From: Planctomycetota bacterium
GTDB lineage: Bacteria > Planctomycetota > UBA1135 > GCA-002686595
Assembly: GCA_016714045.1 (NCBI GenBank)
Contig: JADJNY010000004.1
Location: 248,001 to 312,000 of the forward strand
Reading direction: 5' to 3'
Length of the DNA stretch: 64,000 nucleotides
In this document: piece by piece, positions 54,021-62,181 of the stretch
Numbering within the stretch: the first letter of the stretch is position 1
Layout of the letters: every line of letters begins with the position of its first letter
Notes under the pieces: model-generated
The model's input: the letters and a program-made list of their open reading frames with translations, nothing else
The model's database searches: none
What the model was told of the DNA's origin: nothing
Program-made: the position numbers and the translations under genes

Positions 54021-55250
54021 ATGCCGAACCGCGAATCGAACTCGCTCCACGACGCCCAGCTGCGCGCTCTCGCGGCACGCCACGGCACGCCGCTCTACGT
54101 CTACGACGGCGCGACGATCGAGCAGCGCGTGCGCGACCTCGCCGGCTTCGACGTCGTGCGCTTCGCGCAGAAGGCGAACTCGAACCTCGCGGTGCTCGCG
54201 TTGCTCAAGCGCCTCGGCTGCCAGGTCGACGCCGTGTCCGCGGGCGAGATCGAGCGCGCGCTCCGCGCGGGCTTCGCACCGCACGAGATCGTCTTCACGG
54301 CCGACCTCTTCGACCGTGCGGCGCTCGACGCCGTCGCGCGCCTTCCCGTCGAGGTCAACTGCGGCTCGCCGTTCATGCTGGAGCAGCTCGCGCGCGTGCG
54401 TCCGCGCGCCAGCGTGACGCTGCGCGTCAACCCCGGCTTCGGCCACGGTCACGATCGCAAGGTGAACACGGGCGGCGAGACGTCCAAGCACGGCATCTGG
54501 CACACGGAGCTCCCCGCCGCTGTCGCGCGCGCGAGAGAGCTCGGCCTCGTCGTGCGCGGCATCCACGTCCACATCGGGTCGGGCGCGGACCTCGAGAACC
54601 TGGAGCGCGTGCGCGGCGCGCTGGCGGAGCTCGCGCCGCTCGCGGGGCCGGACCTCGCGCTGCTCTCGGTCGGCGGCGGCCTGCCGATTCCCTACCGCGA
54701 GGACGAGGAGCGCATCGACGTCGCGCGTTTCACCCTCGCGTGGCGCGCGACACAGCGCGCGCTCGAGCAGCGGCTCGGTCGAAGCCTCGTGCTCGAGGTC
54801 GAACCCGGGCGCTTCCTCGTCGCGGAGTCGGGCGTGCTCCTCACGGAAGTGCGCGGCGAGAAGCGCACCGGCGCCGTGCGCTACGTGCTCGTCGACGCCG
54901 GCTTCCACAACCTCGTGCGGCCCGCGATGTACGGCGCGTACCACCGGATCACCGCGCTGACGCACGCGGGCGTCGGCCCCGCGACGCCCGCGGTCGTCGC
55001 GGGACCGCTGTGTGAGTCCGCCGACGTCTTCACGCAGACGAAGGACGGCGAGCTCGACCCGCAGCTCCTGCCGCCGCTCAGCGAGGGCGACCTGCTCTGC
55101 GTCCACGCCGCGGGCGCCTACGGGATGAGCATGGCCTCGAACTACAACTCGCAGCCGCTCGCCGCCGAAGTGCTCGTCGACCGCGGCGAAGCGCGGCTCG
55201 TGCGGCGCAGGCAGACGCTCGACGAGCTCCTGTCGAGCGAAAGCGCGTAG
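54021..55250 (+). CDS. lysA: Diaminopimelate decarboxylase
   Basis: This is a 409-residue fold-type III PLP decarboxylase starting at ATG 54021. Evidence: TPLYVYDGATIEQRVRDLAG, FAQKANSNLAVLALLKRLGC with the PLP lysine, VDAVSAGEIERALRAGF, SKHGIWHTELPAAV, GIHVHIGSGADLENLERVRG, LSVGGGLPIPY, EVEPGRFLVAESGVLL, NLVRPAMYGAYHRI, GPLCESADVFTQ and AGAYGMSMASNYNSQPLAAE. It converts meso-diaminopimelate to lysine in the cytoplasm. It follows the oxoamine synthase by 205 bases on the same strand; whether they share a promoter is unclear. A strong hairpin follows the stop. Confidence 0.92.
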   Translation: MPNRESNSLHDAQLRALAARHGTPLYVYDGATIEQRVRDLAGFDVVRFAQKANSNLAVLALLKRLGCQVDAVSAGEIERALRAGFAPHEIVFTADLFDRAALDAVARLPVEVNCGSPFMLEQLARVRPRASVTLRVNPGFGHGHDRKVNTGGETSKHGIWHTELPAAVARARELGLVVRGIHVHIGSGADLENLERVRGALAELAPLAGPDLALLSVGGGLPIPYREDEERIDVARFTLAWRATQRALEQRLGRSLVLEVEPGRFLVAESGVLLTEVRGEKRTGAVRYVLVDAGFHNLVRPAMYGAYHRITALTHAGVGPATPAVVAGPLCESADVFTQTKDGELDPQLLPPLSEGDLLCVHAAGAYGMSMASNYNSQPLAAEVLVDRGEARLVRRRQTLDELLSSESA

Positions 55251-55271
55251 GGCCTTCCTCCCCGAAGCAGC

Positions 55272-55305
55272 GCGCGGCGGCTCCCCCCGTGGAGAGCCGC
55301 CGCGC
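55272..55305. terminator. Strong hairpin between convergent genes
   Basis: GCGCGGCGGCTC (55272-55283) and GAGCCGCCGCGC (55294-55305) form a perfect 12-bp stem with a 10-base loop. It lies 21 bases after the lysA stop and 24 bases before the end of the opposing gene, so it is well placed to terminate both. There is no long T-run on either side. Confidence 0.6.
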
Positions 55306-55329
55306 TCACTTCTCAGGAGACCGTCCGGA

Positions 55330-56592
55330 TCACATGCCGTCGATCCGGAACGGGAACTGGACGCGCGTCTCGGTGCCCACCTGGACCGTGCGAGCGCGCA
55401 GCGTGATGCCGTTGCGCGTTCCGGACCAGTGGGTCGAGATCGTCTGGTCGGGGTTCATCGTCACCGTGCAGACGCGCGACCACTGGCTCGCGTTCGTGGG
55501 GAACATCTGCGGGTTGTACATGACCACCTGCGCGTGGATGACCTGGCCCGACGCCATGCGGATCGCGGGGTTGTCTTCCATCGTCACCGGGAAGGTGCGA
55601 CGGATCTGCGCGAGCTGCGTGTCGTAGAGGTGGCCGAAGATCGCGAACTGCTCATTGCCCGTGGAGAGACCGAAGACGACGTGGCACTCGGCCACGAGGA
55701 CCGTGAAGCCGCACGTCGTCGTGCGGTTGCGCGAATCGGTCGCCGTGAAGGTGAAGGTGTTCACCCCCGCCTGCAGCGCGGACGGGATCCAGTCGACCGT
55801 GACGCAGACCGGGTTGCCGCTCTGCGGCAACGCCGGCGTGACCATCGCACCGGCCGGCAGGCTCGCCGCGGTGATCGTCACGACGTCGTTCGGGTCGACA
55901 TCCGCCGCGCAAACCTGGACCTGGAAGAGCACGCCAGCGCTCGCCATCAGCTGCGTGCCGCACTGCGGCGCGGTGAAGGCGGGCGGGACGTTCGGCAGGT
56001 ACTGGTAGCAGACCTGCACGTCGCAGGCGGCCTGCGAGGTGAACTGCGAGATGATGTTGCCCGAGCCGACCGCGGTCGAGTTGCCGACGGCGGTCACCGG
56101 CAAGACGATGTTGCCGACGCCCGTGAAGAGCGCGAGGTCGCCCGCGGGGGGCGGCGAGGACGCGTTGCCGACTGCGTTCGCGACGAGGCCCATGTGGCTC
56201 ACGCCCGAGGTCCCCGCGAAGTCGATCGTCCCGTCGAACACGGCGAGCGAGTCGTTGAAGATCGCCTGCGGGATCGCGACGACGATCACGGAGTTGTCCG
56301 GGCGCGTCAGCGAGATCGTGTTCTGGAAGGTGAGCGTGACGTTCGACGGCGACGCGTCGAGGCTCTCCGCGCGCGCCGAGCCGGTCGAGTTGCCGGCCAG
56401 CTGGAACTGGATGCCGGTCAGCGTCCCGAGGTTCGGGTCGAACTTCGGGAGGCTCACGGACGAGGTCCAGTTCGTGTTCTGGAGCACGACGGAGTCCGTG
56501 AAGCACTGCGTCTGGACCTGTTGCGCCTCCGCGGGGGTGAGGAAGGAGAGGGCGCCGAGGAGGGCGAGCGCCGGGCGAAGGAAGGGGGACAT
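55330..56592 (-). CDS. Secreted choice-of-anchor E-type protein with Ig-like domains
   Basis: This is a 420-residue protein with signal peptide (RPALALLGALSFLTPAEAQQ). Residues about 24-190 match the choice-of-anchor E pattern: CFTDSVVLQNTNWTSSVSLP, KFDPNLGTLTGIQFQLAGNS, FDGTIDFAGTSGVSHMG. An Ig/cadherin-like domain follows (PPAFTAPQCGTQLMASAG ... TATDSRNRTTTCGFTVLVAE), then a C-terminal beta domain with FPVTMEDNPAIRM and STHWSGTRNG. No membrane anchor or sorting tail is seen at the C-terminus, which ends QFPFRIDGM. It is probably a surface or secreted structural protein. Confidence 0.75.
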   Translation of the reverse strand: MSPFLRPALALLGALSFLTPAEAQQVQTQCFTDSVVLQNTNWTSSVSLPKFDPNLGTLTGIQFQLAGNSTGSARAESLDASPSNVTLTFQNTISLTRPDNSVIVVAIPQAIFNDSLAVFDGTIDFAGTSGVSHMGLVANAVGNASSPPPAGDLALFTGVGNIVLPVTAVGNSTAVGSGNIISQFTSQAACDVQVCYQYLPNVPPAFTAPQCGTQLMASAGVLFQVQVCAADVDPNDVVTITAASLPAGAMVTPALPQSGNPVCVTVDWIPSALQAGVNTFTFTATDSRNRTTTCGFTVLVAECHVVFGLSTGNEQFAIFGHLYDTQLAQIRRTFPVTMEDNPAIRMASGQVIHAQVVMYNPQMFPTNASQWSRVCTVTMNPDQTISTHWSGTRNGITLRARTVQVGTETRVQFPFRIDGM

Positions 56593-57115
56593 GGGTGGCG
56601 ATCCTCGAACGGGAGTGCACCCCGGAGGACCGGGGGCGTGCAGGAGGTGGGGAAGTCCTGGGAGCCGGCGTGGGGACGCCTCTCAGAAATAGGATATCCT
56701 ATTATCCGGGTTGATGTCGGCTGGAGGTTCGGCGCAGAACCAATTTCCAGACAGGGCTTTGTGACCACCCAACGGCTCGTCCCCTCTGCTTCCCTGGAGT
56801 CGATTGTGGGCCGATCGACTGGCGGCCGAGGGGCGCGCCCCGCTCTCCCGAATGGGTGGGCCGCGCGGCGGGCGGGCCGGGCCCGGGCGGGGCGGGGCGC
56901 GCCCCCGCCCGCGGGGGCCGGGGCCCCGGCCGCGGCGGGGCCGGCGGCGCGCGCGCGGCCGGGGGGGGCCGCCCCGGGGCAGGGCGCTTTCAGGGGTCCG
57001 GCGCGTGTAGTGCGTCACGAGCGCCGTCCGCCTTCAGCGGTCACGAGCTGCACCCGCGTGCAGCTCGTCCCGAGCCGCTAGACTCCCGCGCCCACCACCA
57101 CCGAGGAGCCCCGCC
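56593..57115. other. 523-base intergenic region with a palindrome and a pure G/C run
   Basis: This gap between divergent genes holds no convincing frame. It contains AATAGGATATCCTATT at 56688-56703, a perfect 16-base palindrome in a locally AT-richer stretch that could be an operator, and a 123-base run with no A or T at 56858-56980. The sequence between them (56704-56850) has near-average composition. Just before the gene at 57116 there is GAGGAG, a good ribosome-binding site. Confidence 0.6.
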
Positions 57116-57547
57116 ATGATCAAGGAACGTCCCGACCACCACGACGCCGAACTCGTCCTGCGCCTCTACGACCTGCGCCGCGAGTCGGTCATGCGCCAGT
57201 CGCGCGACGCGATGCTGAAGTTCCTCCCGCGCACGTGGGACGACTTCAACGCCGTGCTCCAGTTCGGGCACCCGCACAACGCGGCGTGGCGCCAGACGTC
57301 GAGCTACTGGGAGATGGCCTACGGCTTCGCGAAGCACGGCGTCGTCAACCCGGACTTCCTGATCGAGAGCAGCGCGGAAGGACGCTTCCTGTACGCGAAG
57401 GTGCTCCCGCACCTCGAGCGGATGCGCAAGGAGGTCTCCCCCACCGCGTTCCAGAACGCCGAGTGGATCGTGCAGAACTCGCCGCTCGCCCGTCAGCGCC
57501 TCGAGCTCATCCAGGGTCGCATCAAGAAGATGATGGAAGCGAGCTGA
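57116..57547 (+). CDS. Conserved-looking small protein of unknown function
   Basis: This is a 143-residue, mostly helical cytoplasmic protein. It starts at ATG 57116 with GAGGAG eight bases upstream. Features: ELVLRLYDLRRESVMRQSRD, KFLPRTWDDFNAVLQFGHPH, SSYWEMAYGFAKHGVVNPDF, IESSAEGRFLYAKVLPHLER and a basic C-terminal helix RLELIQGRIKKMMEAS. It resembles DUF4760-type proteins in length and Trp/Tyr pattern, but I cannot confirm the family. There is no operon partner: it converges on the TPR gene with 27 bases between stops. Confidence 0.65.
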   Translation: MIKERPDHHDAELVLRLYDLRRESVMRQSRDAMLKFLPRTWDDFNAVLQFGHPHNAAWRQTSSYWEMAYGFAKHGVVNPDFLIESSAEGRFLYAKVLPHLERMRKEVSPTAFQNAEWIVQNSPLARQRLELIQGRIKKMMEAS

Positions 57548-57551
57548 TCGC

Positions 57552-57567
57552 CGCCCGTTCGCGGGCG
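57552..57567. terminator. TTCG-loop hairpin between convergent genes
   Basis: CGCCCG (57552-57557) pairs with CGGGCG (57562-57567) around the stable tetraloop TTCG, 5 bases after one stop (57547) and 8 bases before the other (57575). It probably ends both transcripts. Confidence 0.5.
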
Positions 57568-57574
57568 ACGCGCT

Positions 57575-58999
57575 CTACTTCTTCGCCAGCACGCGCTCGA
57601 GCTCGCGCAGCGCAGCACTCGTGTCCGCGTAGCTCGTCATGTGCTGGAACTCCGCCATGGCGACGCGCGCGAGCGGCTCGACGAGCGCCTTCTTCTCGCG
57701 CATGCACGCCTGGACGTAGATGCGCGCGACGACGACATCCGCGGGCTCGTGCGCGAGCAGCGCGGCGAGCAGCGGGTCGTCCGACCGCACGGCGTCCGCG
57801 CGCGATGACAGCAGGCTCCCGCCGAACCGCACGTCCCGGTGCTTCTCCCAGCCTTGCTCGTCGACCTGCGCGAGCTTCGACGGGTCCGTCGCCGCGTGGA
57901 TCGCAGCCAGGACCTCGAGCGCCTCGACATCCCCCGCGTCGCCGCGCGTCGCGAGCTCCGCCGCGAAGCGCTGGCCCAGCTCGGCCTCGGTCGCCACCTG
58001 GTGCTCGACGAACAGCGCGAACAGGTTCGATGCGACGAGCGAGCTCGCGGGAAGACGCGCCGCCTCGCCCCACACGCCCACGGCCTTGGCTTCGCCGGCG
58101 AGGTCGAACTTCGGAGCCGCGTCCTTGCGCATCTTGCGCATCAGGTCCTCCATCGGGTTCGCGGCCTCGAGCGCAGTCTTCGCGCGCACGAGCAGGTCGA
58201 GCTCCTTCCAGCGCGCGCTCCCCTCGCCAAACGCCTTCTTCGCGAGCGCGAGGTCGTGCTGCAGGAACTCGTCCTCGCGGCCGACGTTCCACCAGTCGCG
58301 ATCGAACCCGAGATCGAGCAGCACCGCCTGCTCGAGCGCGAGCCCGCCGTCCGCTCCGCCCTTCGTCGCGCGCGCGAGCAGCTCACAGCGGCGCGCGTAC
58401 GGGCTCTTTGGGCCGTAGATCCAACACGCGGCCTGCTCGATTTCGGAGTGGTGCTGGCCGGGATCCGCGGTCTTCCACTCCTGGACGGCGTCCGCGAAGC
58501 GGCCGAGGTGGAGCAGGCAATCGGCGCGCAGCGCGCGCACGGGCGGCGCGGCGAACACGCCGCCTTGGATCAAGCTCGCGTACAGCTCCTCGGCCTCGCG
58601 GTAGCGGCGCGCGCGGTGCTGCTGCAGCGCCCACTCGTACACGACGGGCGGCACGAGCGGCTCCTGACGCCAGGCTTCCTCGTGGAAGCGCCCGGAGACC
58701 TCCGGCGACAGGTCGAAGAGCACGTTGCCGAGCATGAACGCGTGCGCCGCAGTGCGCTCCTTCTCCGGCACGGCGTCGACGAGCCGCGCGATCGCCGCGT
58801 CGAGCCGGCCTTCGCGCAGGAGCGGAAGGCTGGCGTCCTGCGCCCTCTCGTACGCCTGCCCCGCGACCTCGGCCCGCGCACGAAACGCCTCCATCGCGAT
58901 GCGGATCGCGTCGGGATTCGGCGCGGGCGATTGAACCAGGAGCACGAACGCGAAGGAGAGCATCAGGGACCTCGTGAATGGAGCGCGAACGCCCAGCAT
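57575..58999 (-). CDS. Exported TPR-like helical repeat protein
   Basis: This is a 474-residue protein starting at ATG 58999, with a short hydrophobic N-terminal segment (LMLSFAFVLLVQSPAP) that may be a signal peptide; an ATG at 58963 just before this segment is an alternative start. The rest is helical and repeat-like: YERAQDASLPLLREGRLDAA, FMLGNVLFDLSPEVSGRFHE, LQQHRARRYREAEELYASLI, RALRADCLLHLGRFADAVQE, typical of TPR units. The C-terminal half has no recognisable domain. Role unknown, perhaps scaffolding in the periplasm. The dispersed repeat copy 5 lies 150 bases upstream, in the opposite orientation. Confidence 0.65.
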   Translation of the reverse strand: MLGVRAPFTRSLMLSFAFVLLVQSPAPNPDAIRIAMEAFRARAEVAGQAYERAQDASLPLLREGRLDAAIARLVDAVPEKERTAAHAFMLGNVLFDLSPEVSGRFHEEAWRQEPLVPPVVYEWALQQHRARRYREAEELYASLIQGGVFAAPPVRALRADCLLHLGRFADAVQEWKTADPGQHHSEIEQAACWIYGPKSPYARRCELLARATKGGADGGLALEQAVLLDLGFDRDWWNVGREDEFLQHDLALAKKAFGEGSARWKELDLLVRAKTALEAANPMEDLMRKMRKDAAPKFDLAGEAKAVGVWGEAARLPASSLVASNLFALFVEHQVATEAELGQRFAAELATRGDAGDVEALEVLAAIHAATDPSKLAQVDEQGWEKHRDVRFGGSLLSSRADAVRSDDPLLAALLAHEPADVVVARIYVQACMREKKALVEPLARVAMAEFQHMTSYADTSAALRELERVLAKK

Positions 59000-59148
59000 G
59001 GCGCGCGTGGACGAAGCTGCAAGCCGCACCGTCCCGAGTTTCCGTCCACGCGCTCCACCCCCGTGCTCGACTCCAGCCCCCAACTGCGCGCGAGCACCCC
59101 ACACCACTCCCTCAGAAGCCCGCTCGCACACCGCGCCTCCGCCTCACT

Positions 59149-59299
59149 CGTTGCTGAGAGCCCCTAGAACTCCGCGTTGGCAAGGGCCGGTCCTCCGGCC
59201 CTTGCCAACGCGGAGTCCGGAATGCGGAGCATCCGAATGTCTTCCGTTGCTCCCCTCTGCCCTGGATCTCCCCAGCCGGCAATTGCGCTCCCGACCGAC
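59149..59299 (+). repeat. Dispersed structured repeat, copy 5
   Basis: The plus strand begins CGTTGCTGAGAGCC. A perfect 22-bp inverted repeat follows (59169-59190 with 59195-59216, loop TCCT), then the small hairpin around TGC GGA GCA (59223-59231) and a tail with CCGGCAATTGCG and CCCGACCGAC. The stem core is GTTGGCAAGGGCCGG. Unlike the other copies it is antisense to both flanking genes, which are on the minus strand. Confidence 0.85.
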
Positions 59300-59380
59300 C
59301 CCGCTCCCCACCCCACAAAGCCATCGACGACGCCCAGCGAACCCGCCAGACGTCGTCGACACAATCCATCGCACCCCCCC

Positions 59381-60079
59381 TCAAGCCAAATCAAACACCA
59401 GCACCTCCGCCTGCTTCGCCTTGCCGAACACCATCCGCGGCTCCGCCTCCACCGCAAGCCCATCCCCCTGCTCGAGCTTCACCCCATTCACCTCGAGCGC
59501 CCCCCGCGCGACTTGAACCCACGCATGTCGCCCAGGCCTGAGCACATGCTCCAGCTCCATCGCACCATCGAGCCGCGCAACGAGCAGCTCCGCGTCCTGA
59601 CGGATCGCGAGCGAGCCATCTCGACCGCTCGTCGTCGCGACGGGCACGAAGCCGCCACGCTCGAGCGCCTGTGAAAAGTCCTTCTGCCCGTAGCGCGGCG
59701 TCTCGCCTGCCTTCGACGGCTGGATCCAGATCTGGAGCAAGTGCACGCGGTCCTGCTTCGACGCGTTGAACTCGCTGTGGAGCACGCCGCGGCCCGCGGA
59801 CATGTACTGCGCTTCGCCCGGACGGATCACGGAGCCGTTGCCCATCGAGTCCTCGTGCTTCAGCTCGCCCTCGAGGACCCACGTGACGATCTCCATGTCG
59901 CGGTGACCGTGCGTGGGGAAGCCCATCGCGGGCTGCACTTTGTCTTCGTTGATCACGCGCAGCGAGCGGTAGCCCATGTGCGCCGGGTCGTAGTAGTCGG
60001 CGAAGGAAAAGGTGTGGCGGGCGACGAGCCAGCCGTGGTCGGCGTGGCCGCGTTCGTGGGAGCGGCGGAGATGGAGCAT
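59381..60079 (-). CDS. Pirin-family protein (bicupin)
   Basis: This is a 232-residue protein starting at ATG 60079. Pirin hallmarks: FSFADYYDPAHMGYRSLRVI, GFPTHGHRDMEIVTWVLEGE with the metal-binding histidines, EAQYMSAGRGVLHSEFNASK with the next His and Glu, and LLQIWIQPSK. The C-terminal cupin ends QAEVLVFDLA. Members of this YhhW-like branch can have quercetinase activity, but in most bacteria the role is unknown. A G-rich stretch on the plus strand (60168-60204) lies in its upstream region. Confidence 0.92.
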   Translation of the reverse strand: MLHLRRSHERGHADHGWLVARHTFSFADYYDPAHMGYRSLRVINEDKVQPAMGFPTHGHRDMEIVTWVLEGELKHEDSMGNGSVIRPGEAQYMSAGRGVLHSEFNASKQDRVHLLQIWIQPSKAGETPRYGQKDFSQALERGGFVPVATTSGRDGSLAIRQDAELLVARLDGAMELEHVLRPGRHAWVQVARGALEVNGVKLEQGDGLAVEAEPRMVFGKAKQAEVLVFDLA

Positions 60080-60236
60080 GGTGGGTTTCTCTCCCGTGGC
60101 CGCGTTCCGGCGCGGCGACGAAGGCGGAGAAGATGGGCGCGTAGGCGGGGTGTGCAAGGCGTCACTCGGGGGTAACGCTGGGGGGGCGACACTCGGGGAA
60201 GGGGTTGCGTGTGTTGGGGGTGTGGGCGGGGGCGGT

Positions 60237-60722
60237 TCAGCGCTTCCGGTCGTGGCACACGAGGTCGATCACGACGGCGCTCGCGAGCACGATGAGGTCA
60301 TCGGCCGAGCTCGACACGTCGATTCCGTAGGTGTCCGTCCAGGAGAACCAGCGCTTCGAGACGCTTGCGACGACGTCGCCGTGGCGCTCGAACTGGTACT
60401 CGTGGTCCCAGAAGTCGCCGACGGCTTCGAGGTCGTTCGGGCCCGGCACGTCGACCTCGAACTTGCAGCGGAAGAAGGTGAAGAGCTCCTTCTTCACCTG
60501 CGCGACGACGCGGCCGTCCCGCAGGATTTCGTAGGTCGGCCCCCACGCGAGGAGGCGCTGGCGGATGAACGCGAGCTCGTTGCCGTCCATGTCCTGGAAC
60601 GACAACTTGTCGCCGAGGCTGAGCGCGCGGCCGTCGACGTAGTACAGATCGCGCCCCTGCGCATCTTGCACGCGGAAGTCGTCGCCGAACGAGAGCCACT
60701 TCTGCTTCATCACGTAGCGCAT
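60237..60722 (-). CDS. LURP-one-related (YxjI/tubby-like) protein
   Basis: This is a 161-residue protein starting at ATG 60722. The pattern YVMKQKWLSFGDDFRVQDAQ, LYYVDGRALSLGDKLSFQDM, GNELAFIRQRLLAWGPTYEI, KKELFTFFRCKFEVDVPG, YQFERHGDVVASVSKRWFSW and TYGIDVSSSADDLIVLASAV matches the LOR family, a 12-stranded barrel around one helix. It is found in plants and some bacteria. Function is unknown, with membrane or lipid association suspected for the superfamily. Confidence 0.85.
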   Translation of the reverse strand: MRYVMKQKWLSFGDDFRVQDAQGRDLYYVDGRALSLGDKLSFQDMDGNELAFIRQRLLAWGPTYEILRDGRVVAQVKKELFTFFRCKFEVDVPGPNDLEAVGDFWDHEYQFERHGDVVASVSKRWFSWTDTYGIDVSSSADDLIVLASAVVIDLVCHDRKR

Positions 60723-60963
60723 GCAGGTCCTCCTCGATGGACGCGCGAGCCTACGCGTCGGCATCGCTCGTCATTCGATCGTTCGTCACACCAGAGCGTG
60801 CGCACCGCGGCTCCCGGAGGCTCGACGAGCGCGTGCTCGCGCCTCGCGACCTCCACACCGCGTGGGCATGAAGCGCGGAGCACTCGCGCCCCTCGTGGAA
60901 ACGAGCGCGGGCCGCGCGTCGTCGCGCAGCCCGCCCTTTCGCTGACGCAGGTCGTCCAGCGCA

Positions 60964-62181
60964 TCACTCCGCGTCGTGCTCGGTCTCACCGCGCGCGATC
61001 GCCTTGAACACGGGCAACATCGCTTCGCGGCGCGTCTGGCGCTGCGTGCGCGCGTCGCCGGTCTGCTTTTCGAGCTCGTCGTTCGGCGAGTCGAACAAGG
61101 ACGCGTACGCGAACACGGCGAACCCGCGGAACTCCTGCAGCGCGGTCGCGAGCTGGCGTTTGTGCAGGTCGATGTCGCTCGAGTCGACGCGCAGCCCCAT
61201 GACGACCGGCACGTCACGCGCGACAGCGCGCCACAGCTCGATGCGCTTCTGGAAGGTCGCGGGCTCCTTCGTGTAGTTCATCGGGTAGAGCGCGTCGACG
61301 AGGCCGTCCTTGACCCACGTGCGCACGTCCTGGAAGTGGTGCTCGAGCGCGCGCTCCGGCTCCGGACCCACGGCGGCGGAGAGCTCGACGTCGGGCTTCT
61401 CCTGGCGGACCTGGCGGCGGATCTCGCGCAGGAGATTCGTCACCTGCTCGGCGCGCCACGCGTTCCAACCCGCCTTGTCCTGGTCGGGCGTCTTGCCGGT
61501 CTCGCCGCGGAAGAGCTTCACCGTCTTCGCGTCGCGCGGGTAGTCGACGCCCGCTTCGACCTTGTCGTTGGGGAAGCGGATGTAGTCGAGGTGGAGCCCG
61601 TCGACGTCGTAGCGCGCGACGAGGTCGCGCATCACGTTCGAGAGGTAGCGGCGCACTTCGGGCAAGCACGGGTTCAAGCTGACGTAGAACTTGTCGCTGA
61701 ACGGCTGGAGCTTCCCGTTCTGGTCGTACCAGAGCCACTCCTTGTGCTCGTTCCACACCTGGTGCGGGTCCGTCGGTGCGACGGTCCCCCACCACGCCGG
61801 CACGACGTTCACCCACGCCTTCAACTTGAGGCCGCGCGAGTGCGCCGCTTCGATCGCGGTCGCGAGCGGGTCGAAGCCCGGGTCGGCGAAGTGGAACTGC
61901 TCGGCCCAGGGCTCGTACGCCGACTTGTAGCTCGCCGTCGCGTTGCCGCGCACCTGGAACAGCATCGTGTTCATGCCGGCGAGGCGGCAGGCTTCGGCGG
62001 CCTTCTCGATGTCGTGCGCGTTCTGGTAGTCGAAGCGCGTCACCCACATCGCGCGCTCGACGGAGCGCGCCTTCGGCACGTTCGAGGGCAGGCGAATCGA
62101 GTTCGAGGTGTTGCAGCTCGGCGCGAACGCGGCTACAGCGAGGATCAGACAGAGGGAGAAGCAGGTCGTGATGCGTTGCAT
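60964..62181 (-). CDS. GHL10-type glycoside-hydrolase-like lipoprotein
   Basis: This is a 405-residue protein starting at ATG 62181, with lipobox VAAFAPSCNTS. RAMWVTRFDYQNAHDIEKAA, GMNTMLFQVRGNATASYKSA, PGFDPLATAIEAAHSRGLKL, AWVNVVPAWWG, YVSLNPCLPEVRRYLSNVMR, DVDGLHLDYIRFPNDKVEAG and VDALYPMNYTKEPATFQKRI are the conserved blocks of the GHL10 (DUF187, YngK-like) family. HLDYIRFP probably contains the catalytic acid. Proposed activity is on surface or extracellular polysaccharide; no substrate can be read from the sequence. It overlaps the upstream symporter gene by 37 bases. Confidence 0.9.
   Translation of the reverse strand: MQRITTCFSLCLILAVAAFAPSCNTSNSIRLPSNVPKARSVERAMWVTRFDYQNAHDIEKAAEACRLAGMNTMLFQVRGNATASYKSAYEPWAEQFHFADPGFDPLATAIEAAHSRGLKLKAWVNVVPAWWGTVAPTDPHQVWNEHKEWLWYDQNGKLQPFSDKFYVSLNPCLPEVRRYLSNVMRDLVARYDVDGLHLDYIRFPNDKVEAGVDYPRDAKTVKLFRGETGKTPDQDKAGWNAWRAEQVTNLLREIRRQVRQEKPDVELSAAVGPEPERALEHHFQDVRTWVKDGLVDALYPMNYTKEPATFQKRIELWRAVARDVPVVMGLRVDSSDIDLHKRQLATALQEFRGFAVFAYASLFDSPNDELEKQTGDARTQRQTRREAMLPVFKAIARGETEHDAE

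Noticed and set aside
4885..59299. Dispersed repeats as a CRISPR array or insertion sequence
   Set aside because: The copies are 9-17 kb apart, about 150 bases long and have internal hairpins; there are no regular spacers, cas genes, transposase or target-site duplications.
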